Shown here piece after piece: positions 1 to 25,404 of a stretch of DNA of 64,000 nt. Made by a program: the position numbers and the translations under genes. The notes beneath the pieces are model-generated. The model had not been told where the DNA came from. It was given only the letters and a program-made list of their open reading frames with translations, and ran no database searches. Source of the DNA: Amoebidium appalachense. Lineage: Eukaryota; Ichthyosporea. Positions within the stretch are counted from its first letter, which is position 1; each line of letters starts with the position of its first letter. The DNA is taken from positions 3,844,001 to 3,908,000 of the forward strand of contig CAVNZM010000013.1 in NCBI GenBank assembly GCA_963693365.1, read 5' to 3'.

Positions 1-826
1 CACACGCACATGCACACTGCATTGAGTTGAACATGCACATGCATATAGAATGCATCTGCACAATTGCATGCGCAAATGCACACGAACGTTACTATGACCA
101 TGTGCACACACACGCATCTCGAGGCATCTCCAGGGCCTGGAATGCGCCGTTTCGCGGGCCTCCCCCCCTCCCCTCTCCCCCCAACACCCAACACCCAACC
201 CGGTGACCACTGAAAAAAAAAAAAAAAAAAAAAGGAAAGGAAACCGGGCACCCGGAACACAGTGTGCATACCAATAGGCTGCCGACCTAATTCATGACGT
301 CATATAATCTACAAAGAAGAAACCATGGTCTACAATGTCAACAGTCTACAGTGATATACTAGCCCCTTTTGATTGGCTTCACTCTAACGGTCACACTCCT
401 TCGTGTACTATCACTGGAGCACGGCCATCTAGAAACACCCTAGATGGCCGTGCACTGGAGCGAATATCCGGATTGGCGGATATCCCGACACTCTTGATTA
501 TCCCGATCAATAAAGGATCGGACAGACCGCTGTGTCGGTCAGGCTGAGATAGAGACAGTCTGAGATCGAGACAGTCTGAGATAGACAGTCGAAGATTCCA
601 AGGCCTCCTAAATAGTGTGCTATTTAGGAGGCCTTGGAATATTCACTTCACGGTGTCGCACAGTTAGCAAATTCGGAAACGAAGAGGCTGTGAAACGAGG
701 CTCACGTTTTTTTGGGTGTTCAATTGCAAGGCTGAGCTAAGTTACAGTTACGAAGCAATTGTTGACCCTTGTGCCCAGAAAATTAGGTATACACTAGCAC
801 TATGAGGTAGAAAGGTGGCCAGCGCC
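1..826. other. upstream region of the ELM2-SANT gene
   Basis: No protein-coding exon could be supported here. The left 130 bases are CA/TG-rich, followed by a C-rich stretch and an A homopolymer near 213-233. The hairpin cluster at 412-640 has its own entry. From about 640 to 826 the sequence is ordinary unique DNA and probably holds the 5' leader and promoter of the gene starting at 827. I see no convincing TATA element. Confidence 0.4.
412..640. repeat. cluster of five short inverted repeats (hairpins)
   Basis: Five stem-loops lie nearly end to end: 419-432/440-453 (14-bp perfect arms, 7-base loop), 464-470/477-483 (7 bp), 503-508/516-521 (6 bp), 525-529/536-540 (5 bp) and 595-615/620-640 (21-bp perfect arms, 4-base loop TGTG). 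The first is flanked by a 9-base direct repeat, CACTGGAGC, at 412-420 and 453-461. Between the fourth and fifth, about 541-594, is a short tandem repeat based on ACAGTCTGAGAT. The arms are read directly from the sequence. Whether this is a mobile foldback element, an RNA structure or a regulatory site is unknown. Confidence 0.85.
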
Positions 827-12746
<11,920 letters not shown>

Positions 12747-12882
12747 GCGCTTTCACGTGATGCCCCCAACTGGTCTGAGGAGGTGATTTGAAAAGAAAAA
12801 GAAAGAGAGGGGAGCGAGCATGTGTGACACGTGTGCCCGCTTGTGTTTATTCAGGGGGTGTTAGGCAGCCCCCGGGCAAGCA

Positions 12883-12917
<35 letters not shown>

Positions 12918-14927
12918 TCGATGAGCGAATGAAAACTTTGAACCTGTGGATAGATATGGTTGATTGTTTTTGATGTTACGAATGCTTGTTGGGCAGGAAA
13001 CAGGGCTAAACTTCTCGGTTTGAAGTAGATCATGGTTGTGTGTTAGTGTTTTATGTGATTTGAACATGTTGGTGCGTACCTGCGCGTGTCTGTTTGATTT
13101 TGTGTGGTTATGTAACCTTTTGTTTTTTGTTTTGTTTCTTTCCTTTTGTAGAGGGGCTGGAGGGGCAATGGAGTAATAGTAACACCTGATGTCACCTAAA
13201 TTAACCCTTTGTACATTTTGTTCGAGCCTTAACCGAGCAATGAACTGATGATAGTGATAGGGCCTTCTGATAATGATAGGGCCTTTAGCTAACAGATATG
13301 GAAATGCAAGGTGATGGCCTGGTGCCACCCATGGTTGGACCCTGTATGCATTGTTAGCCAGTGGCTAGCATGCAAGGGCAGAAATAGTTTTTCGCTGCAT
13401 ACGGTCTATAGTTCCATTTTCTAGATGGCTCTGTATGGAAGACATATATGGCAGCGTATTCAAGAATGCCCGAGTTCGTAGGCATGGCCGGCGTACTGGC
13501 ATTGGCATGTTTGCATGCCAACCATCATGAATGTGCGCAACCAGTACGTGTGTAATTGCGCAATCATTGTGTATGTGTACGCGTTAATACGTGTTTGTGT
13601 GCGGGTATGTGTGTGTGTGTATTGTATGTGGCATGCTCAAGGAGTGCGTTGACGGCCAACCCGTACGTGCACGTGGCAGTGTGGCTTGTTCGTGTGCGTG
13701 TTCGTGCGTGTGCGCATGCTGCATATATACATGTACACGTGCGCTGCACCTGTTCCTTGCGCATGCATGGCAACTTGCTCGATCGGGTGTACGTACAAGT
13801 GTATGTAAAGGTTACGCATATCACAGTCTGCAGTGTACACATGTGGGGCCATCATCTAGTCATATAATCCCCAGTTTCTTCTTAACCACGTGCACTTTGT
13901 TGAACCGAAAACACGTGTTACCTAGTTCAAAGCACAAACTTGCTGGCGCTGGCAGGCGCTCGCTGAGCTGCCAGCCAGCCTGCCTGCTGTCGCACCTGCC
14001 TGCATGCGATTGGTCTGCTGACGAAAAAGCAGTGGATTTCTGATTGGATGAATATGAATCCCAAATTCCTGCGCTCTTGCTGGCTTCCTCTGAAATATGG
14101 TGATGGGTGGGAACAAGGCCTTCTATTTTCAGGATTTTAGATATATATATACCTTATGAGATATACATAAGGCAGAACATGTTGAAAAAAGCTATGTCAT
14201 ATAGTGTTATCTTTCTCGAAACCCTTTGCACCCACTACATACATTTGATTGGTTCAACCCCAGTGTGTATTATACAATGATATTTGACGAATCAAAAGCC
14301 AGATTATCTTGAACAGCCAAGGCCAAGTCGGTTTTGGCAAAATAGTTTACATTTTTGTTATACAAGATGCTTAATTTATTCGTGTTCAAATTTTTTTAAT
14401 AATATATAAGCTCATAATTAAAGTTAAATCTGTGGCTTTTAATATTGATATCTACGCTCCCACGTCTGTTATACATCCAGCAAGAATAACTTTTTGAACC
14501 AATGATCAAACGCATTCATTTGAGATCTGTAGGCACCCATCAGCCAATCAGCACTGAGCGGCACGTAACGGACGTCGGGCAAGGTGGCTCACGAGATCTG
14601 TTGCATGGCTCTGTTCGACTTTAACACTGTGGCAACTGTGTGTGGGTGGGGACAGGGTGTATGCATATGAGGTGAAATATTTTTTTGGTTGCCTACGTGT
14701 TCACACCTTTGTCAAGTGTAAAATCAGTTAGAAAACATAGGTGATATGCATTAACAGGGGATTGAGTTGTAGAGATTATGTTTATAGAAGCTAGCTTACG
14801 CACAAAAGTGTTGGGCTTGTGCAACCACCCAGACGGGTTCTGCTTAGCACTGCCTGTCTGTGAACAGAAGATTTCTGTTTTTCGTGTTCATTGGTGAAAC
14901 GGCTGTTTTTGAGACTCGCCGCTGAGA
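12747..14927. other. intergenic region between the corepressor and ankyrin genes
   Basis: Unlike the rest of the window this stretch is mostly unique. It has a G run at about 12887-12916, TG-rich sequence at 13580-13720 and AT-richer DNA at 14130-14480. I found no supportable exon and no AATAAA close to the stop at 12746. The promoter of the gene starting at 14928 should lie in its right-hand part, but no clear core-promoter element is visible. Confidence 0.5.
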
Positions 14928-15814
14928 ATGGCGCAAAACGAACAGAACAGCAACCCCAACAACCCTGAGTGTAAGTGCAGTGCTTTAGTGTATGTGTTTG
15001 GGTCTGAGACGCGCGCTCCCGTTGCCGATTTTTTTGGTTTGTTTGTTTGTCTTTGTTTATTCAAAGCCGAATCAAGTTCCAGTTGAACTCGTATTGTTCT
15101 CTCACGAGAAGTTGCCTCCCTGCTTGTTTTTGTGTGGCCACTGTAAAGAAAACACAAAGTGGTAGATTGGGTACCGTTATAGCTTCAAGATATGTAACCA
15201 CGTCGAGTGTTGGTGCAAATATACCGGATGTTCGCACACCAGTTGCAATTTGCTCCTGCCAAATATTGGGACGTGAACAACTCTGTGTTGCCTGTGTCCA
15301 CCTATGTTCTTGGCAGTATTGACCCGCAACGTTTTAGTTCTTTTCAAATACTATGTCAACGACTTTATCTAACTCCCTCGGATATCAGAAATACAAAAAA
15401 AAAAATATTCAAATCATGAACCCCTTGCAACTTTTCTGAGAATGTTGTGTTGTCCGAATTATACGAAATTGAACCGCTGTCTGTCCCACATGCTCCCTGA
15501 TTTAATGCTGCTACTTTCGTTTGAAACAGTATAAAAAGCCAAACCAAACAGAAAGAAATAGTAACTCAAAAAAGAAACAGTGCGTTTATTGTGGCCGTAC
15601 TGGTTTGCCGAGCTCACCATGATTCCTTGTTCCTCTGGTATCGTGTATGATTAAAAAACTAGGAAAAGGTCTAAAAAAAACCTTATTTTTTCTAAAGAAT
15701 AACCTTATTTTCCTTATTTTTTAGGGTCTGCAATTGCTTCCAACATTGCTTCTTTGCCTACAACCGGTGGCAATCCCACGCGACTCCTTACGCGGTAATC
15801 CTCCCCCCCCCCTA

Positions 15815-15845
<31 letters not shown>

Positions 15846-15906
15846 TCCACACACTCGCAGACACACACACACACAAGCGTGTGTGTGTGCGAGCGTGTGT
15901 GTGTGC

Positions 15907-15995
<89 letters not shown>

Positions 15996-16484
15996 GCACG
16001 CACGCACGCATACACGCACATGCACACGCACACGCACACGCACACGCACACGCACACGCACACGCACATGCACACACACGCACACACATTAAACATACTC
16101 ACCCACTTACACGCACACATACACACACGAACCATCCCCACGTTCATGCACGCATGAGCCCCCCACCAAATCCCACGTGTCTTAAAGACCAATAATCTGC
16201 TTTGAGAATCGACTCCCAGGAGAAAAACCAGATCCCGTTTACGTTTTCTGTTACCCTGTGTTTACACGACATTTTGCTCCATGTGTGCACGTGCATCCCT
16301 CATAGCTCATCCCGGCTACACATAAGCCCTAAGAGTGCAAGTGTGCGTGTGTGTGCTTTTCCTTGCGCATAATGTGCGCGATCATGAATTTGAATGCTTG
16401 TGTCTGTGCGGACCCGCCCGTTCTGCAGAGAATGTGTGCTTATTTGATCGTGTGAGTGTGCATGCACATGCCAGTGCAACCAGA

Positions 16485-16518
<34 letters not shown>

Positions 16519-16836
16519 CACGTGCACGCTCAGGGGCCGTGCGTGTGTGCATATGCTGGAACATTGGTGGGTGGGTGGGTGGGCGTCTGTGTGTGCGGGG
16601 TGGGGTGCTTGCACAACACCTCATGCCATCACGAGCAAGTAAAAAGTGCAAAGTCTTAACCTATTGTAGGCTAAGGCACCCCGTTCTAAGTGTATCCCGC
16701 CTTAACCCCCTTCGAGCCCACCTCCCCCATCAACCCCTAAACACAAACGCTTGTGTGCAGCACGCGCACACACGCACATGCACGGACACACAGACAGACA
16801 CACACACACATGTACACACAGACACACACACACACA

Positions 16837-16878
<42 letters not shown>

Positions 16879-17131
16879 GGTATGTAAACGACCTGAATTT
16901 GCCCTACCAAATCCAGTTTGTCTTTGTCATTTCCTTGATTTCAGAGTTGTGTTTGATTGTTGTCTGCACAATCCGTTACCCTCTTTCTTGAATAATCCCA
17001 TTTTTATGGACGTGTGCTTGTCTGTCCGTCTCCATTGCTCCCTATCTCCTCCTGTCTTGATTTCTTGCTTAATCCCCCCTCCCCCCCCTCCCCCCCCCTC
17101 CCCCCCCCCCTTTTTACCCCGGGTCATTTGT

Positions 17132-17163
<32 letters not shown>

Positions 17164-17174
17164 ATCTGCATGTG

Positions 17175-17271
<97 letters not shown>

Positions 17272-17533
17272 CGGTTGGGAGGAGGAGGAGGAGGGCACTG
17301 AGGAACAGGGAGGGAGGGGGGGGGGGGGACTAGTAAAGCTTTGGCAGAAAGAAAAGAATTTTCGAGGGGGGGGGGGGGGTTTATATGCTCATGATGGACT
17401 CTGAGAGACGTGTGTGGGTGTGCCTGTGTGTGTTTGGGGAAGGGGGGGGGGAGGGGGGGGGGGGGGAGGGGGGATGGCATTGAATTCATGTACATCCGTG
17501 TGTTGGGACAGATCAAGTGGTGGTGGTGGCGAA

Positions 17534-17570
<37 letters not shown>

Positions 17571-18061
17571 GGGGGGGAGGGGAGAGAGAGAGAGAGAGAG
17601 AGAACGGTGTGGGGAAACGGTGGTGGTGGTGGTGGGGGGGGGGGGGGGGGGGGGTTGTAGGTCTATTAAGAGCTGACCAATGAGTGTGTGAGGCTATATA
17701 TAGCTAACCTATGAGTGTGTAAGGCTATATATAGCTGACCAATGAGTGTGTAAGGCTATATATAGCTGACCAATGAGTGTGTAAGGCTATATATAGCTGA
17801 CCAATGCAATGATTTGCTGCAGGCTGCACTATGCTGCATGGACGGGGGACCTAGCCAAGTTGGAGGCGGAGGTGAAGGAGTATGCGGCCCAGGGGCTAAG
17901 CAAGTGGACAAATCCGGTCAGACTTAGGGATGATGGGGGGTGGACACCCCTGCATTATGCTGCTGCTAACGGACACCTGCATTGTCTCAAGGTGTGTGTG
18001 CGTGTGTTGAAGGGTTGGGGGGGGAGGAGTGTTGGTTAAGGAAAGGGTGTTGGGGGGGGAA

Positions 18062-18094
<33 letters not shown>

Positions 18095-18354
18095 AGGATG
18101 GGGTGAGGAAGAGGAGGGTGGGTGGTTTTTTTTTTTTGGAGGGGGGGGGGGGGGGAGGGATGGAGAGGGTGGGTGAGTGTGGGTGTTGTGTGGGGGATGG
18201 GGAGGGAAGGTGGGTGTGGGTGTTGTCTGTGTGTGTGTGTGTGTGTGTGTGTGCATGTGATTGCGCGCACGCGTGTGTGTGTGTCCATTTTTCAAATGAT
18301 ATATCATATGGTATTGATGTATGTATGTACCATATGATATGCCAGTGTACGTAT

Positions 18355-18416
<62 letters not shown>

Positions 18417-18446
18417 TCACTCACACTCACAGACACACACACACAC

Positions 18447-18483
<37 letters not shown>

Positions 18484-18823
18484 TATATACATGTATGTAA
18501 ATATGCATGTACATGTATGTATAGCTAACATGTTTTTTAAAGGCCCTGTGGGGCCACATGCTTGAGTACGGGGAGGACCGAGCCAGCCTCATGGACCAAC
18601 TCAAGAGCCAGACGGGGTGGCGGCCCTGCCACTGCGCTGCTGAGTTTGGCCACACAGACTGCCTGCAGGTGGGCTATATATAGATGTGTGCGCTATATAT
18701 AGGGTGCACTGGAGATGAAGATGGGTGGTTGGGCCATAAATGGGTGAAACGTAATTGGGTGATCGGGTCGGATGTGTGGTTGTGTCATAAATAGGTGCAC
18801 TATTGGGCAATACAATAGGTGCA

Positions 18824-18868
<45 letters not shown>

Positions 18869-19003
18869 TGGTTAGACCATATAATAGGTGCACTAGAGAT
18901 GGGTGGTTGGGCCATATAATAGGTGCACTATATATATATAGGTGGTTGGGCCATATAATAGGTGCACTATATATATATAGGTGGTTGGGCCATATAATAG
19001 GTG

Positions 19004-19064
<61 letters not shown>

Positions 19065-20301
19065 GTGGTTGGGCCATATAATAGGTGCACTTTATAATAG
19101 GTGCACTATATATATATATATATATATATCTAAAGGGTATATACAAATATACAGCGCTTCGTGCATTCCAATCGCAAAGTTACTAAAAATAGCTGAAATT
19201 TCCCTTAAGCTTGTGCACGTACCCCTCAAAAATTTAAGTTTTATTCGGCAGTTTGTTGGGGTTCGTCACTCTGACGTCAGAGACGATAAGCACTCGATTT
19301 GTTTTTACTCTTTTAGGGCATCCAAAGTTGCCAAACATGGCAATCTTGAGATATGTTGCGGAAGCGTCGAGTTTAACTTCAAATCTTATTCGCGGGCAAT
19401 TGTTCCTCAGCAGCCGAACTTTTTCTGGGTTACAAATTGGAAAAATGGTGTAATTTTTACGGCTCTCTAAAAACACTGAAAATAAGCTTTCTATCTAGCA
19501 AGATATCTGAAAAGACTTTAATAATACCCACAATATACCCAAATTGTTTTCAGTATAGCAAGCCCTGTATTTGTTCTACCGGCCGGAGCGTCAACGTCGA
19601 ACTTTTGGCTGGCTGGATGCAAGCAGGATCTTGCCTTGAGTACGACCTCTCAGATCGATCGAAGTGGCGCAGCGACTCAGTGACATCAATGGATCCAACT
19701 GATTAACGCGCTAATGCCCTTGCGCATGCAGCGTATGATGCTGAGAATGCGACTGCCATTGCGATGGCAACAATCGATCGATTCCGATTCAGCCCTGTAA
19801 GCATTCAGCCACTGTTCCTTGCGCTGCGTGCGATCCGGATCTCCGGATGAGATTGGATTCTCCGGAGAAGTACTATGTCTGGTTGGTTCGAATCTCTTTC
19901 TTCGCAGATACATGCACATACTGTCAATCAAAAACAAATTAATGAATAAATAAAAAGGAGAAAATAGATTATTATTTTTACTGCCTTTTGAGTGTTCGAG
20001 TACTGAAAAACACTTCTCTTCCCGGGGCCATGAATCATTGGTGGTACCAGTGAAGCACAATTTCCTAAAGCAAATCATCGATTCAATCTTTTCTGGTCGA
20101 AGATCGTCGATCCAATCTCCGCTCGACTCAATGATATCTTGTGTGGATATCGATCTACATGCGGAACTTCGGCGGGGTGCCTCATCATCGGGCTGCATGG
20201 AGTTCGCAGCCCAGCAACCGTGTGACTATCCTTTTCTGCACTGGGCGGGAGGGGGAAAGGGTGGGAGGGGCAGGCGGGCGGGCGGGCGGGGCGGGCGGGG
20301 G

Positions 20302-20334
<33 letters not shown>

Positions 20335-20591
20335 CGGTCCCAGGGAGGAGGATTTTTGTCTGCACGTCCCTCCCACCCTTTGCCCCCTGTAATATATATC
20401 CGTCCCCTTCTGACCCAGCTCTTCTGATCTGATGATAAAGTCCTGTGCATGCAACATTCAACGTGACAATTTCTTGACTTTTAACAAAAAAAACATTAAT
20501 AAATATTACATTATCATTAATATTTCTCCATAGTATGTGCCCATGTGGAAGCGGGGCCCCCCGGAACCCCCGCGTTGCCCAATTGAATCTA

Positions 20592-20625
<34 letters not shown>

Positions 20626-23600
20626 GTATACATATATATAGGCGGTCGGGCCGTAAAAAGGTCACGAATGATTGGATTTGGGTGGTTGGGCCATAAATGT
20701 ATGGGCTATGTATGGGTGGTTGTGTCATTAATAGGTGGACTAGAAATGTGATTGGGCCACAATTAGGTGCGCTATATATGGGTAGTTTGCGTCTGCTAAA
20801 TTCTGCAATTCTGCAACATATGCTCCCCCCCCCCCCCCCCCCCTCCCTCCCCCCGTCTCCTCCCTTCCCCTTTCCTCTCTCAATGTGTCTGGGATGGATT
20901 GTGTGAACCACGAAGGGAATGGGTCGCAACTTCTGTTAAATTCTGTAAAATGTAAAATGCTGTAAAACTTTTTGATTCAACACATTCTAACGTCCCCCCC
21001 CCCCCCCCCTCCCTTTTCCCCATGCTCAGTTCCTAGCCAATGAGGCTGTGGGATGGACTGTGTGGACCGCAATCAAAATGGCTCGCAAAAATCTGTAAAA
21101 ATTAGTAAAACTCGGGAAAATTCTTGTTATTCTGCATCACATTCTACCACATTCTAACACATCTACCCCCCCCCCCCCCCTTCCCCCATGCTCAGTTCCT
21201 AGCCAATGAGGGCTGTGGTATGAACTGTGTGGACCACGAGCAGCTCACCCCCCTGCACATTGCTTCTATCCACGACCAGAAGGAATGCACACAGCTGCTG
21301 CTGAGCCTGGGCGCAGATATGGATGCAAGGGACTCGGGGGGGAATAACCCCCTGCATCTGGCTGCATGGTAATAATAAAAAAGAGAGAGATAAAAGGAGA
21401 GGCGGAGGAACAGGGGGAGCGAGGGGGTGAAGGCTGGCGGGGGGGGGGGGGGGGGGGGGGGGGGGATGGAGAGGAAAGGGGATGGGGGGGGGGGGGGGGG
21501 ACGGAAGGGGGGGAGGAGGGAGGAGGGGATGGCGGGGGGGGGGGGGGGGGAGGGAGAGGAGGGGAGGGGGACGTTAGGGGCGGAAGAGGGAGAGGGGGGG
21601 AGGGGGGTGTTGGGGGGGGAAGAGGACGGAGAGAGTGGGTGTGTGTGTGTCAGGGTGTGTGCGTGTGTGGGCCGGGGGGGGGGGGGGGGGGGAAAGAGTG
21701 ACCTACATGGTAACGTGAGATCTTTTTTATTTTTGTTTTGCTTTTTGGGGGGGGAGGGGGGAGGGGGGACATTGCTTGGTGGCGGTGTATATAAAAAAAG
21801 TGGGCATGAGAAAGGATTTGGGGAACGAGTGGCTCTGTGCAGGTGACATGGTGTGGTTGAAGGTGGGTGAAGGCAGAAAAAAGGTGGGGGGGAGGGGAGG
21901 GGGGCATGAGGGGGGAGGAGGGAAGGGTGACAGAGGGGGGGCCAATACCATATGGTATGATTCTGACGTGATTTTGAATCAATCAGGTACGGCAGTGTCA
22001 AGGCTATTGACGTGTTGATCGATGCGGGGGCAGACATGAAGGCGGAGGAGAGCGATGGGTGGATGGCCCTGCACCTGGCGTACGTGTGTGTGTGGGTGGG
22101 TTGTGTGTGTGTGTGTGGGTGGGTGGGTGGGGGGGGGGGGGGGGGGGGGGGGTTGGTGTATGTGTGAGCGCAGTGTGCTCGTGTGGGAGGTGTGTAGGTT
22201 GTGGGGGGTCGCTGAGCGGGGAGGGGGGAGGGAGAGGGGGAGGAAGAGTGAGTACGAGAATGGCGAGGTTGGGGAGTGAGCCGAGTGAGCCTATGTATTG
22301 TGTGCATGTGTGTGTGTGGTGGAGGTGGTGGTGGTGTGTGGGTGGGGGGGGGGAGGGGGGGGGGGGGGGGGAGGGGGGGGGGGGGGTTCTGGTGAGGGAA
22401 GGGGAGGGGGGGGGGGTATATGTGCAGGGGTGAGTGCGGTAAGTGAATAGCATGCCTACCTGCCTGCATATGGTATTTTCAGACACGGTGAGCCAATAGC
22501 ATGCCTATCTTCCGACATGCTTTAATTAACGGAACCATCTGCACCCAAATCCGTACTCAATAGTTATAAAACAACTAAAAGACTAGGAATAATGGTGTGG
22601 CTTTATGAAATATGCATCATGTAACAGACCGCCGGCGCATATGCACCTGCACCCTTATATAATACACGTGCACCTTATTTATATACGTGCACTCTTATTT
22701 ATACACGTGCACCCCCATTTTGCTGACATTTTTGCCCCCCCTCCAGGGCAGCCAATGGCCGTGTGGAGAGCGTGCAGGCACTGGTAGGAGCTGGTAGGCC
22801 CTGGCTGCTGCAGGACGTGGACGTGTGGGGGGGACCCAATAGATGGACCCCCCTGCACTGTGCTTGCGAGAGGGGCGACATTGCTAGCGTGTAGGTGTTA
22901 AGAATGAAAATTCAGGGGGGGAGGGGAAAAAGAAATAATAATAAAAAAGGATGAAAGGATGAAAGTGCATGTGAAAGGGATGATATTGCTAGTGTGTAGC
23001 CTACCCTGATTGAAAATTGCGGCGGGGAAAAAAAAAAAACGAAAAAAGAAAAAAAAGAAAGGTTGAAAGGATAAAGGTGCATGTGAAATAGGTGACATTG
23101 CTAGCGTGTAGGCCTTCTAATTGAAAATTACGGGGCCGGGGGGAGGTGGGGAGGAAGAGAAAATTGAAAGGAGATACGATTTGGTTGAGTCATTGAGGGG
23201 TTTAGGTGCCCGGGGGGTGGGGGGGGGGGGGGGGGGGGGGGGGGGGTGGGGAGGAGTCTTCTTTGTGCAACTTTTATGTGCTTTGTTTTACGGGCAACTC
23301 AGTTGTTCTTGGTTATTGGTTGCCCACTTTCTTGCTCATATATACCCCCCTCCCCCTCCCCCCCTCCCCCCCCCCCCCCCCAAAACCACCACCACTACCG
23401 CCACCCCCCGAACCCCCACCCTTCTCCCCCACCCCTTCCTCCCCTCTTCCCCCCTCCTCCCCCCCCTTCCTACGCTGCTTTTCTACCCCAACCTCGACAA
23501 GGGGTGAGGCTTGATCGTTGTCGTTGATGTGTAGAAATCGCTTTGCATTCATGCATGTGCGCAGGAAAAAACCAGGTTGCCCCGCATACTGTGCACATGG

Positions 23601-23693
23601 CTGATGTTGCATACTTGAATGTTTGCCTTTGCATGTGTCCTGCACCATGCTTCTCGTCGTGTATGCGTACTTTGTACCGTGTTCCGCATTCAA

Positions 23694-23731
<38 letters not shown>

Positions 23732-25305
23732 CCTCCCCTCCCCCCTCCCCTCCCCCCACCCCTCCCTCCCCACCTTCCCCTCTGAGTTCGGTTTCGAACA
23801 ATGCAAATGAGACGAAACTCGGGCGTTGTAGAAAACTATGGCTCTGCTTAGTATGCATACTCCTTTTGCGTGCTTTGCACTCTGCATTTTGCTCTCCGTT
23901 ATAAATGTGTACTTAAAACTCCTTAACACACTCTAACCTCCCCCCTCCCCCCCCCCCCCCCTCCCCCCACCACCACCACCACCACCACCTTCACCTCCCT
24001 CCTCCTCCTGCCCCCTTCCACCCCCTGTCCCCAACCCCCCTCCCCCCCCCCCCCCTCCCCCCTCCCCCCCCCCCCCCCCCCTCCCCTCCCCCCCCCCCCC
24101 TCCCCCCCCCCCCTCCAGACGTTATCTGGTGGAGATTGGATCATGCATCGAGGCAAAGGACAACTTTGGAAACGGCCCCCTCCACATTGCGGCAAATGCA
24201 GGTGCGTGATTGATGCATACCATGTATAATGCTGGTTTATGATTGGAGCATACATGTATAATGCTGGTGCATGACTTTAGCATACATGTATATTGCTGGT
24301 GCATGATTGGAGCATACATGTATATTGCTGGTGCGTGATTGGAGCATACATGTATATTGCTGGTGCATGATTGGTGCATACGTGTATATTGCTGGTGCAT
24401 GGTTGGTGCATACACGTAATGCATGTCCGTAAATGGTGCATACACATAATGCAAAGGAGTGTGATTGGTGCATACACATAACGCAAGGAGTGTGATTAGT
24501 GCATACACATAATGCAAGGAGTGTGATTGGTGCATACACATAACGCAAGGTGTATACACATAACGCAAGGAGTGTGATTGGTGCATACACATAACGCAAG
24601 GGAGTGTGATTGGTGCATACACATAACGCAAGGAGTGTGATTGGTGCATACACATAACGCAAGGAGTGTGATTAGTGCATACACATAATGCAAGGAGTGT
24701 GATTGGTGAATACACATAATGCAAGGAGTGTGATTGGTGCATGTACGAGTGGGATTGGTGCGTGCACATGTAATGGAGGTGTGTGCTTGGTCATGCACAA
24801 ACAATACATGTCGTGATTGGTGATTGGTGCATGCACATGCAATGCAGGTCCGTGATTTGTGCATGTACACTTAGTGTGGGAGTGTGATTGGTGCATGCAC
24901 ATGCAATGCAAGAATGCAGCAATGTAATTGGTGTATGCACGTAACACGTGCACACATGCCCAGCCATTCACTGGAGTTCGCAACATCCCCCCCCCTCCCC
25001 CCCCCCCCCCCCCCCCGCCCCGCCCACCTTGCCCCCCCCCCCTCTTCCCCCCCCTTCCCCCCTTCCCCCGTGGCACTGTATGGCGGTGGCTTCATGTGTG
25101 TTTTTATGGTGGTTATCTGATTGGCTGGATATCAGGGCCCTTGGAGGCGGTGCAGTGCCTTTTGGAGCTGGGAGCCAATGGGTACTCGCGAAACACGTCG
25201 GACCAAACACCCCTGCACCTGGCTAGGCTGCGAAAGGCAAAGGGTGCGTGTGCATGTGTGTGTTGGGGGGGTGGGGGGAGAGGGTGGGTGGGTAGGCGAA
25301 TGTGA

Positions 25306-25404
<99 letters not shown>

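Noticed and set aside
412-461. CRISPR-like or terminator-like hairpins
   Set aside because: The DNA is eukaryotic with spliced genes. There are no regular spacers, and the stems differ from one another.
20075-20929. Minus-strand 284-residue frame
   Set aside because: It crosses (TA)n, GT and poly-C tracts, has no domain, and lies inside an intron of the ankyrin gene.
24237-24870. Minus-strand repeat frames with [16 protein letters not shown] units
   Set aside because: They are translations of the intronic minisatellite. No start or splice evidence, and the plus-strand gene explains the flanks.
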